Positions 1 to 7,039 of a stretch of 8,660 nucleotides of DNA are shown here, piece after piece (the stretch's first letter is position 1; each line of letters begins with the position of its first letter). The stretch covers positions 1 through 8,660 of the forward strand of contig CAKTFI010000041.1 of assembly GCA_934555865.1 (NCBI GenBank). The letters run 5' to 3'. Under the pieces are notes generated by a model. The model saw only the letters and a list, made by a program, of their open reading frames with translations. It had not been told where the DNA came from and did no database searches. The position numbers were made by a program, and so were the translations under genes. The DNA comes from an uncultured Christensenellaceae bacterium (GTDB taxonomy: Bacteria; Bacillota; Clostridia; Christensenellales; Christensenellaceae).

Positions 1-1
1 C

Positions 2-457
2 CATCAGGTCACGCCGGAGGCCACCGCCTACCTCGAGCGGCTGCTGCACACCTACGGGCTGTCCGAGTTTCGGGATAAATACCCCGCGCAGCTGTCCGGC
101 GGCATGCGGCAGCGCGTCGCCCTGATCCGCACGCTCGCCACGCGCCCGGCGCTCCTGCTGCTCGACGAGCCGTTTTCCTCGCTCGATTATCAGACGCGGC
201 TCTCGGTATCCGAGGACATCTACCACATCATCAAGCGGGAGGGCAAGACGGCGCTCATGGTCACGCACGACATTTCCGAGGCGATCTGCGTTTCCGACCG
301 CATCGCCGTTTTGACGCGCCGCCCAGCGACGCTGCGGGCGATGCACCGCATCCGCTTCGACCTGCCGGAAAATTCCCCCATGGCGCGCCGGGAGGCCCCG
401 GAATTCCGCACCTATTTCAATCAAATCTGGAAGGAGCTGGATCACAATGACGGATAA
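2..457 (+). CDS. ABC transporter ATP-binding protein, nitrate/sulfonate/taurine-type (5' truncated)
   Basis: This is the C-terminal 151 residues of a cytoplasmic ABC ATPase that powers the adjacent permease. The reading frame is open from base 2, so the true start lies outside the window, and Walker A and the Q-loop are missing. What is visible is the signature motif LSGGMRQR, Walker B with the catalytic Glu (LLLLDEPFSSLD), and the switch histidine in MVTHDISEA. The MRQR variant and the short C-terminal tail with no extra regulatory domain fit the SsuB/TauB/ThiZ group of the family. Its last 11 bases overlap the start of the permease gene, which implies translational coupling in one operon. 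The family assignment is secure, but the transported substrate cannot be read from this part. Confidence 0.95.
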   Translation, partial: HQVTPEATAYLERLLHTYGLSEFRDKYPAQLSGGMRQRVALIRTLATRPALLLLDEPFSSLDYQTRLSVSEDIYHIIKREGKTALMVTHDISEAICVSDRIAVLTRRPATLRAMHRIRFDLPENSPMARREAPEFRTYFNQIWKELDHNDG

Positions 458-1256
458 ACAATCGCTCTCTCCCGCAAGAAAATGCTATCTGCGCTCCCTG
501 CGGCGGCGGCAGCGGCAGGTCGGCCTGTGCAAAGCTCTGCTGCTCCTGCTGCTGCTCGGGTTTTGGGAAATCGCCGGCCGCCTCGGGTGGATCGACGCGT
601 TCATCATGAGCCAACCCTCCCGCATCCTGCGCTGTATCGCCGGGCTGTACCGCGAGGGCACGCTCTTTTCGCACATCGCCGCCTCCTGTCTGGAGACGGT
701 CATCGGCTTTCTGCTCGGCACGCTGCTGGGCGCGCTTGTCGCCACGCTTTTGTGGTGGTCGCCGTTTCTGTCCCGCGTGCTAGAGCCCTACCTCGTCCTC
801 CTAAACGCGCTCCCCAAGGTCGCGCTCGGCCCGATCATCATCGTCTGGGTCGGCGCCGGACAAAAGGCAATCATCCTGATGGCGCTCGCCATCTCGCTCG
901 TCGTCACCATCCTAGAGGTCTATCACGGCTTTTCCGAAACGGACCCCGAAAAGGATAAGCTCCTCCGCTCCATGGGGGCCACACGCGCACAGATCTTCCG
1001 GCTGCTCGTCTTCCCCGAAAACATCCCCACGCTCATCAATTCCCTGAAGATCAATGTGGGGCTTTCCTGGGTCGGGGTCATCATGGGCGAATTTTTGGTC
1101 TCCAAGGCCGGGATCGGCTACCTCATCGTGTACGGCTCGCAGGTGTTCCAGATGGACCTCGTCATGGCAAGCATCCTGCTGCTCACCTGCGCCGCCGCCG
1201 TCATGTATCAGGGCGTCGTCCTACTACAGAAATTTCTGATAACGCATATCCACTAA
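447..1256 (+). CDS. ABC transporter permease, SsuC/TauC/ThiX-like
   Basis: This 269-residue integral membrane protein forms the translocation channel of the importer. After a basic N-terminus (residues 11-24) come roughly six hydrophobic segments, including about 28-44, 83-104, 114-135, 140-157, 202-219 and 236-258. The cytoplasmic EAA-type coupling loop is recognisable at about residues 170-195, with the conserved GAT at 177-179 and prolines at 190 and 194. This loop is where the ATPase docks. The chosen ATG overlaps the end of the ATPase gene and has AAGGAG ten bases upstream, inside that gene. The binding-protein gene starts 20 bases after the stop. Length and loop fit the nitrate/sulfonate/taurine permease family (BPD_transp_1). 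Substrate is not determined. Confidence 0.93.
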   Translation: MTDKQSLSPARKCYLRSLRRRQRQVGLCKALLLLLLLGFWEIAGRLGWIDAFIMSQPSRILRCIAGLYREGTLFSHIAASCLETVIGFLLGTLLGALVATLLWWSPFLSRVLEPYLVLLNALPKVALGPIIIVWVGAGQKAIILMALAISLVVTILEVYHGFSETDPEKDKLLRSMGATRAQIFRLLVFPENIPTLINSLKINVGLSWVGVIMGEFLVSKAGIGYLIVYGSQVFQMDLVMASILLLTCAAAVMYQGVVLLQKFLITHIH

Positions 1257-1276
1257 TTCTTTTGGGAGGGTTCTCT

Positions 1277-2272
1277 ATGAAACGGCTACTCTGTCTGGCA
1301 CTCGCTTTGCTCTTCGCTCTCGCGCTGCCGCTTTACGGCTGCGCCAAAAAGCACACCGAAGAAACGACCCGGCTCACGGTCAGTGAAGTCACGCACTCCG
1401 TCTTTTACGCTCCTCAGTATGCGGCCATCGCGCTCGGCTATTTTGCGCAGGAGGGCCTTGAGATAGAACTCCTAAACGGCGGCGGCGCGGACAATGTCAT
1501 GACCGCCGTGCTCTCGGGGCAGGCGGACATCGGCTTTGCCGGGCCCGAGGCGAGCATCTATGTGTATAACGAAGGGAAGGCGGACTTCCCGCAGGTCTTT
1601 GCGCAGGTCACCAAGCGCGACGGGTCCTTCATCGTCGCCCGGGAACCCATGGCGGACTTTTCCTACGCCGACTTCGAGGGCGCGCATGTGCTCGGCGGGC
1701 GCAAGGGCGGCGTCCCGTATATGACGCTGCAATATGTGATCGCGCAGAGCGGCGCGGACCTGTCGGCGATCGAGCTGGATACCTCCATCGACTTCGACCT
1801 CATGGTCCCCTCGTTCACGGCCGGCACCGGCGACTTCGTCACCGTCTTTGAGCCGGTCGCCTCCACGCTGGAACAGGAGGGGAAAGGGTATATCGTCGCC
1901 TCCGTGGGGCAGGACAGCGGGGAGATCCCCTATACGGCCTATTTCGCCCTGCAAAGCCGCCTCCGCAAGGAACCGGAGGTCTTCCAGAAGTTCACAAACG
2001 CCCTCTACCGCGCGCAGCAGTGGGTCGCCTCTGCCGACGCGGCGGAGATCGCCGAAGTAATCGCCCCCTTCTTCCCGGACAGCGACCTCGAGCTGCTCGC
2101 CTCCGCCATCGAGCGCTATCAGGCCATCGACGCCTGGGTGAGCGAACCGGCCATGAGCCAAGACGCCTTCGAGCGCCTGCAGGATGTCATGCAGGCGGCG
2201 GGAGAGTTGAAACAGCGCGCCTCCTATAGCGAAGTCGTCGACAACACCTTTGCCCGCGAAGCCGCAAAATGA
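1277..2272 (+). CDS. ABC transporter substrate-binding lipoprotein, NMT1/THI5-like
   Basis: This 331-residue lipoprotein binds the substrate outside the membrane and delivers it to the neighbouring permease. The ATG at 1277 is preferred over an in-frame TTG at 1262 because GGGAGGG (1264-1270) sits six bases upstream and a clean signal peptide follows: basic MKR, a hydrophobic core, then the lipobox LYGC with lipidated Cys22. The mature part has the opening typical of the NMT1/SsuA/TauA fold: a beta strand, then a tyrosine/alanine-rich segment with YAPQYAAIALGYF, then the ADIGFAGPEASI region after a gene-dosage-like helix. It resembles binding proteins for thiamine precursors, riboflavin, nitrate or sulfonates. 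The cysteine cluster of fungal THI5 is absent, so I do not assign the ligand. It is the last gene of the operon and is followed by a terminator. Confidence 0.92.
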   Translation: MKRLLCLALALLFALALPLYGCAKKHTEETTRLTVSEVTHSVFYAPQYAAIALGYFAQEGLEIELLNGGGADNVMTAVLSGQADIGFAGPEASIYVYNEGKADFPQVFAQVTKRDGSFIVAREPMADFSYADFEGAHVLGGRKGGVPYMTLQYVIAQSGADLSAIELDTSIDFDLMVPSFTAGTGDFVTVFEPVASTLEQEGKGYIVASVGQDSGEIPYTAYFALQSRLRKEPEVFQKFTNALYRAQQWVASADAAEIAEVIAPFFPDSDLELLASAIERYQAIDAWVSEPAMSQDAFERLQDVMQAAGELKQRASYSEVVDNTFAREAAK

Positions 2273-2282
2273 TCCAAACGCC

Positions 2283-2309
2283 AAAAGCAGCCGGAGTGCG
2301 GCTGCTTTT
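2283..2309. terminator. Bidirectional intrinsic terminator between convergent operons
   Basis: The arms AAAAGCAGCCG (2283-2293) and CGGCTGCTTTT (2299-2309) form a perfect 11-bp stem with a 5-nt loop. A T run follows on the plus strand, and the A run before the stem gives a T run on the minus strand. It lies 10 bases after the binding-protein stop and 7 bases beyond the deacetylase stop on the other strand, so it probably ends transcription from both sides. Confidence 0.9.
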
Positions 2310-2316
2310 TCCTTTC

Positions 2317-3186
2317 TCAGCCGCCGGTCAGGCAGCGCATGAATTCCTGCGTGCTGACCCCGTACGGCCGGTTGTACCGCCCGAGGCCGAACAGCGTATC
2401 CGGCTCGCCAAAGGTCACAGTGTTCACCTTTTCATAGCAAGTCAGCGTCATCGAAAAGCCCAGGTCGTGCGCGATCCGCTCCGTCAGCTTATTGTAGATC
2501 CCATAGGGGTAGGTCAGCACCTGCATGGTATAGCCCGACAGGTTTTCGCGCGCCAGGCGCTGCATGTGCGAGACATCCTGCGTGATCTCCCGCACATAGT
2601 CCTGTTCGCTCTCGTTCGACGCCCGGCAAAAACCGACCCGCGTCTTTTCCGAATGCATGTCATAGCTGTGGTTGCCGAGCGTGACCCGGCCGGAAGCCAG
2701 CATTTCCCGCAGCTGCGCCCAGCTTAGGTGCGAATAGTTGTTGTTCATCACGGCGTCCGGGGCGCTATATTGTTCCGTAAAGCTCCCTACCACCGAGATC
2801 ACTGCCCGCATATCATACTTTTCCAGCAGCGGGTACACATAGGAATAGTTGTTGTAATACCCGTCGTCAAAGCTCAACAGCACCGGCTTTTCGGGCAAGC
2901 TCCCCTGCCCCGCCGCATAGGCGATGAGCTCCTCGGGCGACACGCTTGTGTAACCGTGCTCCTGTAAGTATTGCAGGTCCTGCTCCAGCACCGCCGGCGG
3001 GATCGTGTATTTGCCCGCCTTCGCCTTGCTGTCCAAAATGCTGTGGTACATGAGGACGGGCAGCGACACGCTCTCCCCCACCGCGGCCGTCGGCTGCACG
3101 CCGAGGGAAAGGCCGAGCGACAGCAGGCTCGCCCCAAAAAAGAGCAGTATCCCAAGGCACAGCACATACTGTATGCTTTTTCGCAT
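2317..3186 (-). CDS. Membrane-anchored or secreted polysaccharide deacetylase (NodB fold)
   Basis: This 289-residue enzyme probably removes N-acetyl groups from peptidoglycan or another envelope glycan outside the membrane. An N-terminal hydrophobic segment (about residues 7-30) acts as signal or anchor. The LMYH motif at 45-48 is common in the IcaB/PgaB and related group. The carbohydrate esterase 4 motifs follow: SFDDG (catalytic and metal-binding Asp107 and Asp108), HSYDMH (metal ligands His173 and His178) and YPYG at 226-229. All metal ligands are present, so it should be active. The open frame extends upstream, but the arginine-rich extension is read in another frame of the upstream gene. 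The ATG at 3186 has AAAGGAG just before it, overlapping the TAA of the upstream SPOR gene. The substrate (peptidoglycan, spore cortex or exopolysaccharide) is not visible from the sequence. Confidence 0.93.
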   Translation of the reverse strand: MRKSIQYVLCLGILLFFGASLLSLGLSLGVQPTAAVGESVSLPVLMYHSILDSKAKAGKYTIPPAVLEQDLQYLQEHGYTSVSPEELIAYAAGQGSLPEKPVLLSFDDGYYNNYSYVYPLLEKYDMRAVISVVGSFTEQYSAPDAVMNNNYSHLSWAQLREMLASGRVTLGNHSYDMHSEKTRVGFCRASNESEQDYVREITQDVSHMQRLARENLSGYTMQVLTYPYGIYNKLTERIAHDLGFSMTLTCYEKVNTVTFGEPDTLFGLGRYNRPYGVSTQEFMRCLTGG

Positions 3187-3199
3187 CCGTTCTTCTCCT

Positions 3200-4111
3200 T
3201 TAGGCCTCCGCCGCCTTCCGCAGGAATTCCCGCTCGGCAAAGGCCGCCGCCATATAGGCATACTTGATCTGCGAAGACGCCGCCGCATCGGCGGTCTCCG
3301 CCTTTTCCGCTTCCAGTATCTGCAGGATCGCCGCAAAATATGCCTGCGCCGCCGCGGGGTAACCCCCCTGCGTCTCCGCCTTCCCGATTGCCTTGGCCGC
3401 CTCCTGCTGCTTCTTGGCCTGCGCCGCCAGCTCCGCCAGGCGCTCCTCCACCGCCGCGGCCGTCGCTTCCCCGCGGTCATAGCGCATCGCCAGCTCGATG
3501 AGGTCCGCCGCATAGGCGAAGTTCCCGCCGGTCAGGGCCTCCAATTCCGCCCGCGTCTTGGCGTCCGCCGTCACGCGGAGCGTCTGTTCCTCCGCCGCGA
3601 TCTCATACACCTTGGTCGAGATCTGCTGCTCGCTCTCCAGGCGCTTCTGTACATTCTCCGCGTCCTCGCGGGAGGTATACGCCGCGATGAACACGCGGCA
3701 GATGTCGTCTTCCTTATAAATATATCCCGCTCCGCCCTTGCTTTGGAGGCGCGCCGCGTATTCCGCCGCATTCTGCTCCTCGGCATACGCGCCCGCCTGC
3801 AGGGCGTAGACATGCATCCCCGGCAGCGTCAGCGAAAATTCCTCCCCCGCGCCGGCTGTGCTCTTTGAGGGCTCCGCTCCGCCGGAGCTTTCCGCATCCC
3901 CGGCCACATCGCCCCCGCGCAGGTCGGCGACAAAGGAAAACACCGGGGCAAACACCTTGTCGCCCAGGAATTTCCCGATCTTGGCCGCGCCAAGAAAATA
4001 GATCGCCGCCGCAATGGCGAGCACCGCCAACAGGAAGACCACGCCGCCGCGTCCCCCTTCCCTCGTCCGCATTTCCTCCGGCCGCTGCTGTTCCATCCTC
4101 GAATATCTCAT
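3200..4111 (-). CDS. Single-pass membrane protein with SPOR domain
   Basis: This 303-residue bitopic membrane protein probably binds septal or denuded peptidoglycan. A charged cytoplasmic N-terminus of about 22 residues is followed by one transmembrane segment (about 23-41) and a low-complexity Gly/Ser/Ala linker (65-92). A SPOR domain lies at about 99-170, recognisable from the opening VYALQAGAY, the middle YIYKEDDICRVFIAAY and the closing helix with EDAENVQKRL. The C-terminal part (about 185-300) is alanine-rich helix, possibly coiled coil, and has no family I recognise. The ATG at 4111 has GAGGAGG about ten bases upstream. The downstream deacetylase starts 13 bases after the stop. Known SPOR domains recognise glycan strands lacking stem peptides, so pairing with a glycan deacetylase fits a wall-remodelling role in division or sporulation. 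That role is inferred. Confidence 0.85.
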   Translation of the reverse strand: MRYSRMEQQRPEEMRTREGGRGGVVFLLAVLAIAAAIYFLGAAKIGKFLGDKVFAPVFSFVADLRGGDVAGDAESSGGAEPSKSTAGAGEEFSLTLPGMHVYALQAGAYAEEQNAAEYAARLQSKGGAGYIYKEDDICRVFIAAYTSREDAENVQKRLESEQQISTKVYEIAAEEQTLRVTADAKTRAELEALTGGNFAYAADLIELAMRYDRGEATAAAVEERLAELAAQAKKQQEAAKAIGKAETQGGYPAAAQAYFAAILQILEAEKAETADAAASSQIKYAYMAAAFAEREFLRKAAEA

Positions 4112-4134
4112 GTAGATCGCGCCTCCTCAAGCTC

Positions 4135-4140
4135 TTTATA
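4135..4140 (-). promoter_or_regulatory. Possible -10 element for the SPOR-deacetylase operon
   Basis: On the minus strand TATAAA (plus 4135-4140) lies 23 bases before the SPOR start codon. No good -35 is seen at 17 bases, and the predicted start would fall next to the ribosome binding site, leaving a very short leader. A second candidate, TATAGC (4165-4170), is also weak. A promoter must lie in 4112-4235, but its exact place is uncertain. Confidence 0.3.
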
Positions 4141-4181
4141 CATGCCTATGCGCGCCCCGAGGCGGCTATACATCCCGCCTC

Positions 4182-4210
4182 TTGCCATTTTGGGGGGAAA
4201 ATGCTATGCT
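4182..4210 (+). promoter_or_regulatory. SigA-type promoter with extended -10 for the dCMP deaminase
   Basis: TTGCCA (4182-4187) and TATGCT (4205-4210) are separated by exactly 17 bases. TGC directly before the -10 makes it an extended -10. Transcription should start near 4217. This rules out the earlier in-frame starts at 4182 (TTG) and 4206 (ATG), which lie inside the promoter, and supports the ATG at 4236. Confidence 0.72.
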
Positions 4211-4235
4211 AGAAAAAAAGCAAGAGGTACCTTTC

Positions 4236-4700
4236 ATGGATAAATGGGATAAACGATTCATCGAGCTGGCCGACACCATCGGCGAATGGTCCAGCTGCTT
4301 TAAGGAAGACCGCCATGTCGGGGCCGTGATCGTGCGCAACAAGCGCATCCTGACGACCGGATACAACGGCGCGCCCGCCGGGATCCGCAGCTGTGCGGAA
4401 AAGGGCGAATGCATGCGCCTCAAGCTGGGCATCCCCTCCGGGACGCGGCACGAGCTCTGCTACGCCGTGCATGCCGAGCAGAACGCCATCATCCAGGCTG
4501 CGCGCATGGGCGTCTCGATCGAGGGGGCGACGCTGTACTGCACGCACTTTCCCTGCGTGATCTGCGCCAAGATCATCGCCAACAGCGGTATCTCCCGCCT
4601 GGTGTACCGGCATTCCTATCCGGACGAGTTTTCCGCACAGCTTTTGGCGGAGGCCGGGCTCAGCGTCGAGCGCTTCGAGGAGGCCCCGGCCGCGGAGTAA
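4236..4700 (+). CDS. comEB: Deoxycytidylate (dCMP) deaminase, ComEB-like
   Basis: This 154-residue cytoplasmic zinc enzyme is expected to convert dCMP to dUMP, which feeds dTMP synthesis. The cytidine deaminase fold is marked by HAEQNA (zinc ligand His79, catalytic Glu81) and PCVIC (zinc ligands Cys107 and Cys110). The GYNGAPAG segment near residue 42 and the following cysteine-containing insert (Cys53, Cys59, Cys75) are typical of the dCMP branch rather than of tRNA or guanine deaminases. The start at 4236 is chosen because AAGAGGT (4222-4228) lies seven bases upstream and because the promoter overlaps the earlier in-frame starts. It is monocistronic, with terminators downstream. The symbol follows the Bacillus homologue. 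In that organism the role in competence was assigned by operon position, and no competence genes are seen here. Confidence 0.92.
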   Translation: MDKWDKRFIELADTIGEWSSCFKEDRHVGAVIVRNKRILTTGYNGAPAGIRSCAEKGECMRLKLGIPSGTRHELCYAVHAEQNAIIQAARMGVSIEGATLYCTHFPCVICAKIIANSGISRLVYRHSYPDEFSAQLLAEAGLSVERFEEAPAAE

Positions 4701-4748
4701 TTTTGCGTAGGCAGTCCGAAGCCGCCCGCCCCGTCAATGCATCCGAGC

Positions 4749-4776
4749 AAGCCATGCCTTTCGGGCATAGCTTTTT
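4749..4776 (+). terminator. Intrinsic terminator after the dCMP deaminase
   Basis: AAGC-C-ATGCC (4749-4758) pairs with GGCAT-A-GCTT (4764-4773), a 10-bp stem with one C/A mismatch and a 5-nt loop. It is followed directly by further T residues to 4776. It lies 48 bases after the stop codon. Confidence 0.75.
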
Positions 4777-4792
4777 CGCGCCGCGTATCTTC

Positions 4793-4826
4793 CCCGCGCG
4801 AAAAGTCTGCGGCGCGGGCGCTTTTT
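4793..4826 (+). terminator. Possible second, tandem terminator
   Basis: CCCGCGC (4793-4799) can pair with GCGCGGG (4812-4818), and CGCTTTTT follows (4819-4826). An alternative pairing of 4777-4784 with 4809-4816 (8 bp) competes with it. The GC-rich stem plus five T residues suggests a backup terminator that insulates the next gene. The T run is three bases away from the stem, so this is less certain than the first. Confidence 0.45.
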
Positions 4827-4851
4827 GTCAATGCCTGTTCTGGAAAGTCAT

Positions 4852-4880
4852 TTTTCTACAATATTCCCGTGCGGTATGAT
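4852..4880 (+). promoter_or_regulatory. Promoter for the transglutaminase-like lipoprotein gene
   Basis: A good -10, TATGAT, lies at 4875-4880. Seventeen bases upstream is only a weak -35 (TTTTCT, 4852-4857) in an AT-rich stretch. The predicted start near 4887 gives a leader of about 45 bases. The location between the tandem terminators and the gene supports it. Confidence 0.5.
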
Positions 4881-4930
4881 AGAAGTGAACTTTCTATCCA
4901 TTTTCAACAGATATGAAACGAGGTATGTAT

Positions 4931-6808
4931 ATGCGAACAATCTCCCCCTTGCACAAAACGCTCTGCATCCTGCTCGCCCTGTGCCTGTGCTGCCTGCCCC
5001 TCGCGGGCTGCGCCAACAACAGCGTCAAGCAGGATCAGCCGCTGCTCCGCCAGATCGCGGCGGCCGTGACCGCCAGCCAGGACATCCTCTCCGAGGTCAT
5101 GGAGTCCGCCGGAACGCTCTCCGGCAAGACCACCGTCGCCTATGAGGAATCCCAGCAGTCGACCGACTTCGACGCGATCCAGGCATATGTCGAGACTTGC
5201 CGCAGCGCTTCGGCGGCGCTCGCTGCATCGACTGAGGCCCTCACGGCGCAGGCACAGACGATCGACAGCGCCGCCGGTGCGAAAAGCGAAGTCGCTCAGA
5301 CGCTCCTCGCCGCGCAGAAGGAATACTTCGCGGACGCGCTCGCCCTCTTCCAGAACATGCAGGAGACGCTGGACTTCTATGTGCAGCAATACGAGGCCAC
5401 GCAGCCGCTCATCCAGTCCATCAGCACCCAGGCCGCCGATGAGCAGTCCTACCTCGTCGCCGTCTACAAGAGCGCCGGAGAGGTCCGCGACGCGCTGAAC
5501 GCCCTCTCGACGCCCGCCTGGCTCGCCGAGCTCTGGCCGTGCTATGTCTCCTCGATGGATATGCTCATCAAGTACATGGAATCCCGCTCCTGGGGGTTGG
5601 CGTATGCCGATGTGCTGCGGCTGTATTCGGCCAATCAGCTGATCTCGCGCATGGGCCTCATCGCCAGCCAGTATGAGGAGACGATCTTCGACCTGTTGAG
5701 CCGCGAATACAACCACATTTCCTTTTTGCTGGAGACCAACCTGATGGCACTGGGCAAGGAGATCCTCTCCTCCTGCGAGTCCGCCTCGCTTGCCAAGGAG
5801 AGTTACCTTTCCCAGGCGCCGATCGTCTTTTCCCGCTATACGCTCGCCAAGGAGATTTACCCGAACCTGTATCCCTCCATGGATTCGGCGGTCAACCTGC
5901 TCCTCTATACCGACAAGGGCGTGCGCAATGTGCTCGTGACGGCAGAGATCGCCGGGTTTACGCAGAAGTATGAGCAGAAGCTCACGCTCACTTCCGAGAT
6001 GACCTACCTCATGATCAAGCCGCCCGTCCTGGCCGATATGCCCGACCTCTCGTCGGCGCGGGACACGCAGCTGACACTGCGCGTGGAGGACATCGACACC
6101 GGCGAGATTCTCGTGCAGGAAAGCCAGGCGCTCCAGCTGTACAGCATCTATGACTACAAGAACTACAGCGACGAATTCGGCATCATCCAAAACGACAACA
6201 TCCTGGCCTGGGTCACGCCGGAAAGCGAGGGCATCCTCCAGGTGCGCCGGGAGGCCATCTCCTGGCTCGAGGAGACGCTCGGTTCCTCCTACGGCATCCT
6301 GCCGGGATACCAGCTCGCCTATGGATTCCGCTCCGGGCAGGAGGCGTATGTGACCTATTACGAGGTGGCCGCCATCCAGAGCGCCATCAGCCGCATGGGC
6401 GTCCGCTACAACATGGGGCCGTATTCCTTCAACGCCAGCCAGCGCGTCCTCACGCCGGATGCTGTCTTGCAGAGCAAATCCGGCATCTGCATCGAGACGG
6501 CCGTGCTCATGGCGAGCGTCCTACAATCCGCCGGCATGCACGCCATGATCGTCTTCACGCCCGGCCATGCGCAGACGGCGGTGGAGACCTGGTCGGGCTC
6601 CGGCGAATACTTCCTCATCGAGACGACGCTGCTCCCCTTCGGCGCGACCGAGGCGGAGCTCAACACCCTGATCCAGCCGCTCAGCGCGCAGGATTGGGCG
6701 AACTACCTCGCCAACGCCGCCCAGAAGGCGCAGCAATCCGGCGGCATGGTCTATGTCGTCGACTGCGACCTGGCCACCGTGCTGGATATTCAGGGACTCG
6801 CCTATTGA
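4931..6808 (+). CDS. Large lipoprotein with C-terminal transglutaminase-like domain
   Basis: This 625-residue exported lipoprotein has a basic N-terminus, a hydrophobic core and the lipobox LAGC with lipidated Cys27. The ATG at 4931 is preferred over in-frame ATGs at 4913 and 4925 because ACGAGG (4918-4923) lies seven bases before it. Residues about 35-330 are mostly helical, Ala/Gln/Glu-rich and partly coiled-coil-like, with no family I recognise. A beta-rich stretch follows (about 340-420). The C-terminal part carries a transglutaminase/protease-like core: GICIETAVLMASVL with Cys520, PGHAQTAV with His546 and YFLIETT with Glu564, in the order and spacing of the Cys-His-Asp triad, with Glu in the acidic position. 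Such domains may cleave, transfer or crosslink peptides at the cell surface, but the target is unknown. It is monocistronic, between its own promoter and a strong terminator. Confidence 0.85.
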   Translation: MRTISPLHKTLCILLALCLCCLPLAGCANNSVKQDQPLLRQIAAAVTASQDILSEVMESAGTLSGKTTVAYEESQQSTDFDAIQAYVETCRSASAALAASTEALTAQAQTIDSAAGAKSEVAQTLLAAQKEYFADALALFQNMQETLDFYVQQYEATQPLIQSISTQAADEQSYLVAVYKSAGEVRDALNALSTPAWLAELWPCYVSSMDMLIKYMESRSWGLAYADVLRLYSANQLISRMGLIASQYEETIFDLLSREYNHISFLLETNLMALGKEILSSCESASLAKESYLSQAPIVFSRYTLAKEIYPNLYPSMDSAVNLLLYTDKGVRNVLVTAEIAGFTQKYEQKLTLTSEMTYLMIKPPVLADMPDLSSARDTQLTLRVEDIDTGEILVQESQALQLYSIYDYKNYSDEFGIIQNDNILAWVTPESEGILQVRREAISWLEETLGSSYGILPGYQLAYGFRSGQEAYVTYYEVAAIQSAISRMGVRYNMGPYSFNASQRVLTPDAVLQSKSGICIETAVLMASVLQSAGMHAMIVFTPGHAQTAVETWSGSGEYFLIETTLLPFGATEAELNTLIQPLSAQDWANYLANAAQKAQQSGGMVYVVDCDLATVLDIQGLAY

Positions 6809-6829
6809 GACGCCTTTCCCCGCAACACA

Positions 6830-6859
6830 AAAAATCCCCAAGACTTCTTGGGGATTTTT
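6830..6859. terminator. Strong intrinsic terminator, symmetric on both strands
   Basis: AAAAATCCCCAAG (6830-6842) and CTTGGGGATTTTT (6847-6859) form a perfect 13-bp stem with a 4-nt loop. It ends the lipoprotein transcript 21 bases after its stop. The A run on the left arm makes it also usable on the minus strand, where it is the only clear terminator below the metalloregulator gene, about 180 bases further on. The GC-rich stretch between (6861-7039) holds no gene I can support. Confidence 0.92.
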
Positions 6860-7039
6860 CTATGCTCTGTTTTGCGTTCGGGGCGCTTCAAAATACCGAA
6901 ATTGCGCGTGCACGCCGCGGGCGATCTTGCCCCGGGCAAACGCCGTTGCCTCCGGACCCGCCGCCCGGCTGCGCGATTCCTCCCTCGCAGCGAAAGCATG
7001 CCGAAGGCGTGCTAAAAAGCTCCGCGCCACCCGGCGAGC

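Noticed and set aside
1472..2284. Long minus-strand frame opposite the binding-protein gene (270 codons).
   Set aside because: It is a shadow of the real gene in GC-rich sequence, with no recognisable domain or start signal. The long minus frame at 4904-6190 is rejected for the same reason.
2317..3513. Deacetylase frame extended upstream to 3513, giving a 398-residue protein.
   Set aside because: The first 109 residues are arginine-rich and overlap the SPOR gene in another frame. A good ribosome binding site and signal sequence mark the start at 3186.
7005..7021. Short hairpin (GCATGCC/GGCGTGC) just beyond the end of the metalloregulator gene as its terminator.
   Set aside because: The stem has a mismatch and a 3-base loop, and on the minus strand no proper T run follows. 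The symmetric terminator at 6830-6859 is a better candidate.
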